DNA from: an uncultured Lachnospiraceae bacterium
GTDB lineage: Bacteria > Bacillota > Clostridia > Lachnospirales > Lachnospiraceae
Assembly: GCA_910577765.1 (NCBI GenBank)
Contig: CAJTOV010000195.1
Span: forward strand, 1-6,049
DNA length: 6,049 bases
Direction of reading: 5' to 3'
Shown: positions 5,775-6,049 of the stretch, piece by piece
How the letters are laid out: each line of letters starts with the position of its first letter
Numbering within the stretch: the stretch's first letter is position 1
Notes under the pieces: generated by a model
Seen by the model: only the letters and a program-made list of their open reading frames with translations
What the model was told of the DNA's origin: nothing
Databases searched by the model: none
Position numbers and translations under genes: made by a program

Positions 5775-5876
5775 CCAAAATAAAAAACCGCCTTTCGGCG
5801 GCCCCGCGACCGGTGCCAAAATATGACACTTAAACGTGAATCCGGTTACACGGGTGTACAGCGTATTTCTACCTGC
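5775..5876 (-). ncRNA. Predicted structured RNA upstream of DUF3800 gene (DUF3800-motif-like)
   Basis: Between a strong minus-strand promoter and a terminator lies a predicted RNA of about 100 nt. A 5-bp long-range stem ACCGG/CCGGT (5842-5846 with 5809-5813) encloses a small CAC/GTG hairpin. A TACA/TGTA hairpin lies upstream. The 3' end is the GAAA-tetraloop terminator. The DUF3800 start codon follows 11 nt after the T-run. Several conserved RNA motifs named after DUF3800 have been described by comparative genomics in this same position (from memory). I cannot tell which subtype this is, or whether it is cis-regulatory or a stand-alone RNA. Confidence 0.55.
5778..5801 (-). terminator. Strong intrinsic terminator with GAAA tetraloop
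   Basis: On the minus strand the sequence is CCGCC-GAAA-GGCGG followed by TTTTTTATTTT, a textbook intrinsic terminator. It ends the predicted structured RNA and lies immediately before the ribosome binding site of the DUF3800 remnant. Expression of that gene would therefore have needed read-through. Confidence 0.85.
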
Positions 5877-5882
5877 ATTTAT

Positions 5883-5911
5883 TGTATATGCATTTTTTCC
5901 TATTTAGTCAA
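5883..5911 (-). promoter_or_regulatory. Promoter of the DUF3800-associated RNA
   Basis: On the minus strand TTGACT (5906-5911) is followed by a 17-bp spacer and TATACA (5883-5888). Transcription should start near 5876. It drives the structured RNA and, past the terminator, the DUF3800 remnant. Confidence 0.7.
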
Positions 5912-5924
5912 TAACGAATTTCAT

Positions 5925-5956
5925 AAAAAATGAAAAAGTTCATGCCCTCCGTGAAC
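5925..5956 (-). terminator. Intrinsic terminator for a minus-strand unit entering from the right
   Basis: On the minus strand GTTCACG-GAGGG-CATGAAC forms a stem with one mismatch (5938-5956). It is followed by TTTTTCATTTTTT. It lies just upstream of the RNA promoter and just after the stop at 5980, so it probably closes the preceding minus-strand transcript. Part of its stem belongs to the repeat at 5949-5965. Confidence 0.55.
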
Positions 5957-5965
5957 AGTAATATG
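5949..5965. repeat. Dispersed repeat end, also present at 2310-2326
   Basis: CCGTGAACAGTAATATG here matches CCGTGAACTGTAGTATG at 2310-2326 in 15 of 17 positions. The latter is the outer right end of the composite palindrome. The TGAAC-N-GT-A core also occurs, less well conserved, at 43-52. This suggests a repeat family whose conserved end is this motif. Confidence 0.45.
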
Positions 5966-5979
5966 CCCACAGCTAATTC

Positions 5980-6048
5980 TTATACAATAGCCATATGGTA
6001 AGCAGGTTCCGCTCTATTATGCTTAAAAAGGCCGCCATTCAAATGAAT
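5980..6048 (-). CDS. Possible C-terminal end of a gene running in from the right
   Basis: This is the only minus-strand frame open at the right edge. It reads IHLNGGLFKHNRAEPAYHMAI-V and stops at 5980-5982, followed by the terminator at 5925-5956. The other two minus frames stop within 30 bases. Twenty-two codons are too few to name a family, and I do not recognise it. The terminator placement is the main support. Confidence 0.25.
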   Translation of the reverse strand: MHLNGGLFKHNRAEPAYHMAIV

Positions 6049-6049
6049 C

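Noticed and set aside
5995..6049. Plus-strand frame MVSRFRSIMLKK at the right edge
   Set aside because: No ribosome binding site is present, only 18 codons are visible, and the surrounding signals all point to the minus strand.

Overview
The window looks like chromosome from an anaerobic Firmicute of the Lachnospiraceae / Clostridium cluster XIVa type. Three intact genes have strong AAGGAG-type ribosome binding sites and GC-rich third positions. Regulation is by riboswitch and intrinsic terminators, and there is a Gly/Ser- and PGT-rich secreted CAP protein. Family placement is inference from style and content; no rRNA or other marker gene is present.

Layout. Bases 1-136 hold a perfect inverted repeat and then a promoter. 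Bases 138-358 are a lysine riboswitch (L-box) aptamer. It is followed by a terminator-like hairpin (391-440) and a 539-residue NhaC-superfamily transporter (526-2145). The riboswitch makes this a probable lysine transporter of the LysW type rather than a housekeeping Na+/H+ antiporter. Bases 2170-2321 form an unusual composite palindrome: one outer stem enclosing three near-perfect hairpins. Next, with its own promoter region, comes a 573-residue membrane-anchored extracytoplasmic protein of unknown function (2465-4186). It converges on a secreted CAP/SCP-domain protein (4236-5264, minus strand).

The right end (about 5390-6049) is clearly AT-richer and reads on the minus strand. It has a well-formed promoter, a predicted structured RNA of about 100 nt ending in a GAAA-tetraloop terminator, and a ribosome binding site. 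After these comes a decayed DUF3800 gene: its first 11 codons (MDLFIYSDESG) are fused out of frame to the middle of the family, and the C-terminal part is lost. The order promoter, structured RNA, terminator, DUF3800 gene matches what I recall of the published 'DUF3800' RNA motifs. It also recalls RNA-antitoxin loci. This is the best candidate here for a little-described system, although the protein part is broken in this genome.

The lysine transporter is regulated alone by its leader. The two envelope proteins appear to be independent transcription units. A short motif, CCGTGAAC-N-GTA-N-TATG, occurs both at the edge of the 2170-2321 palindrome and at 5949-5965. This suggests a dispersed palindromic repeat family in the genome.
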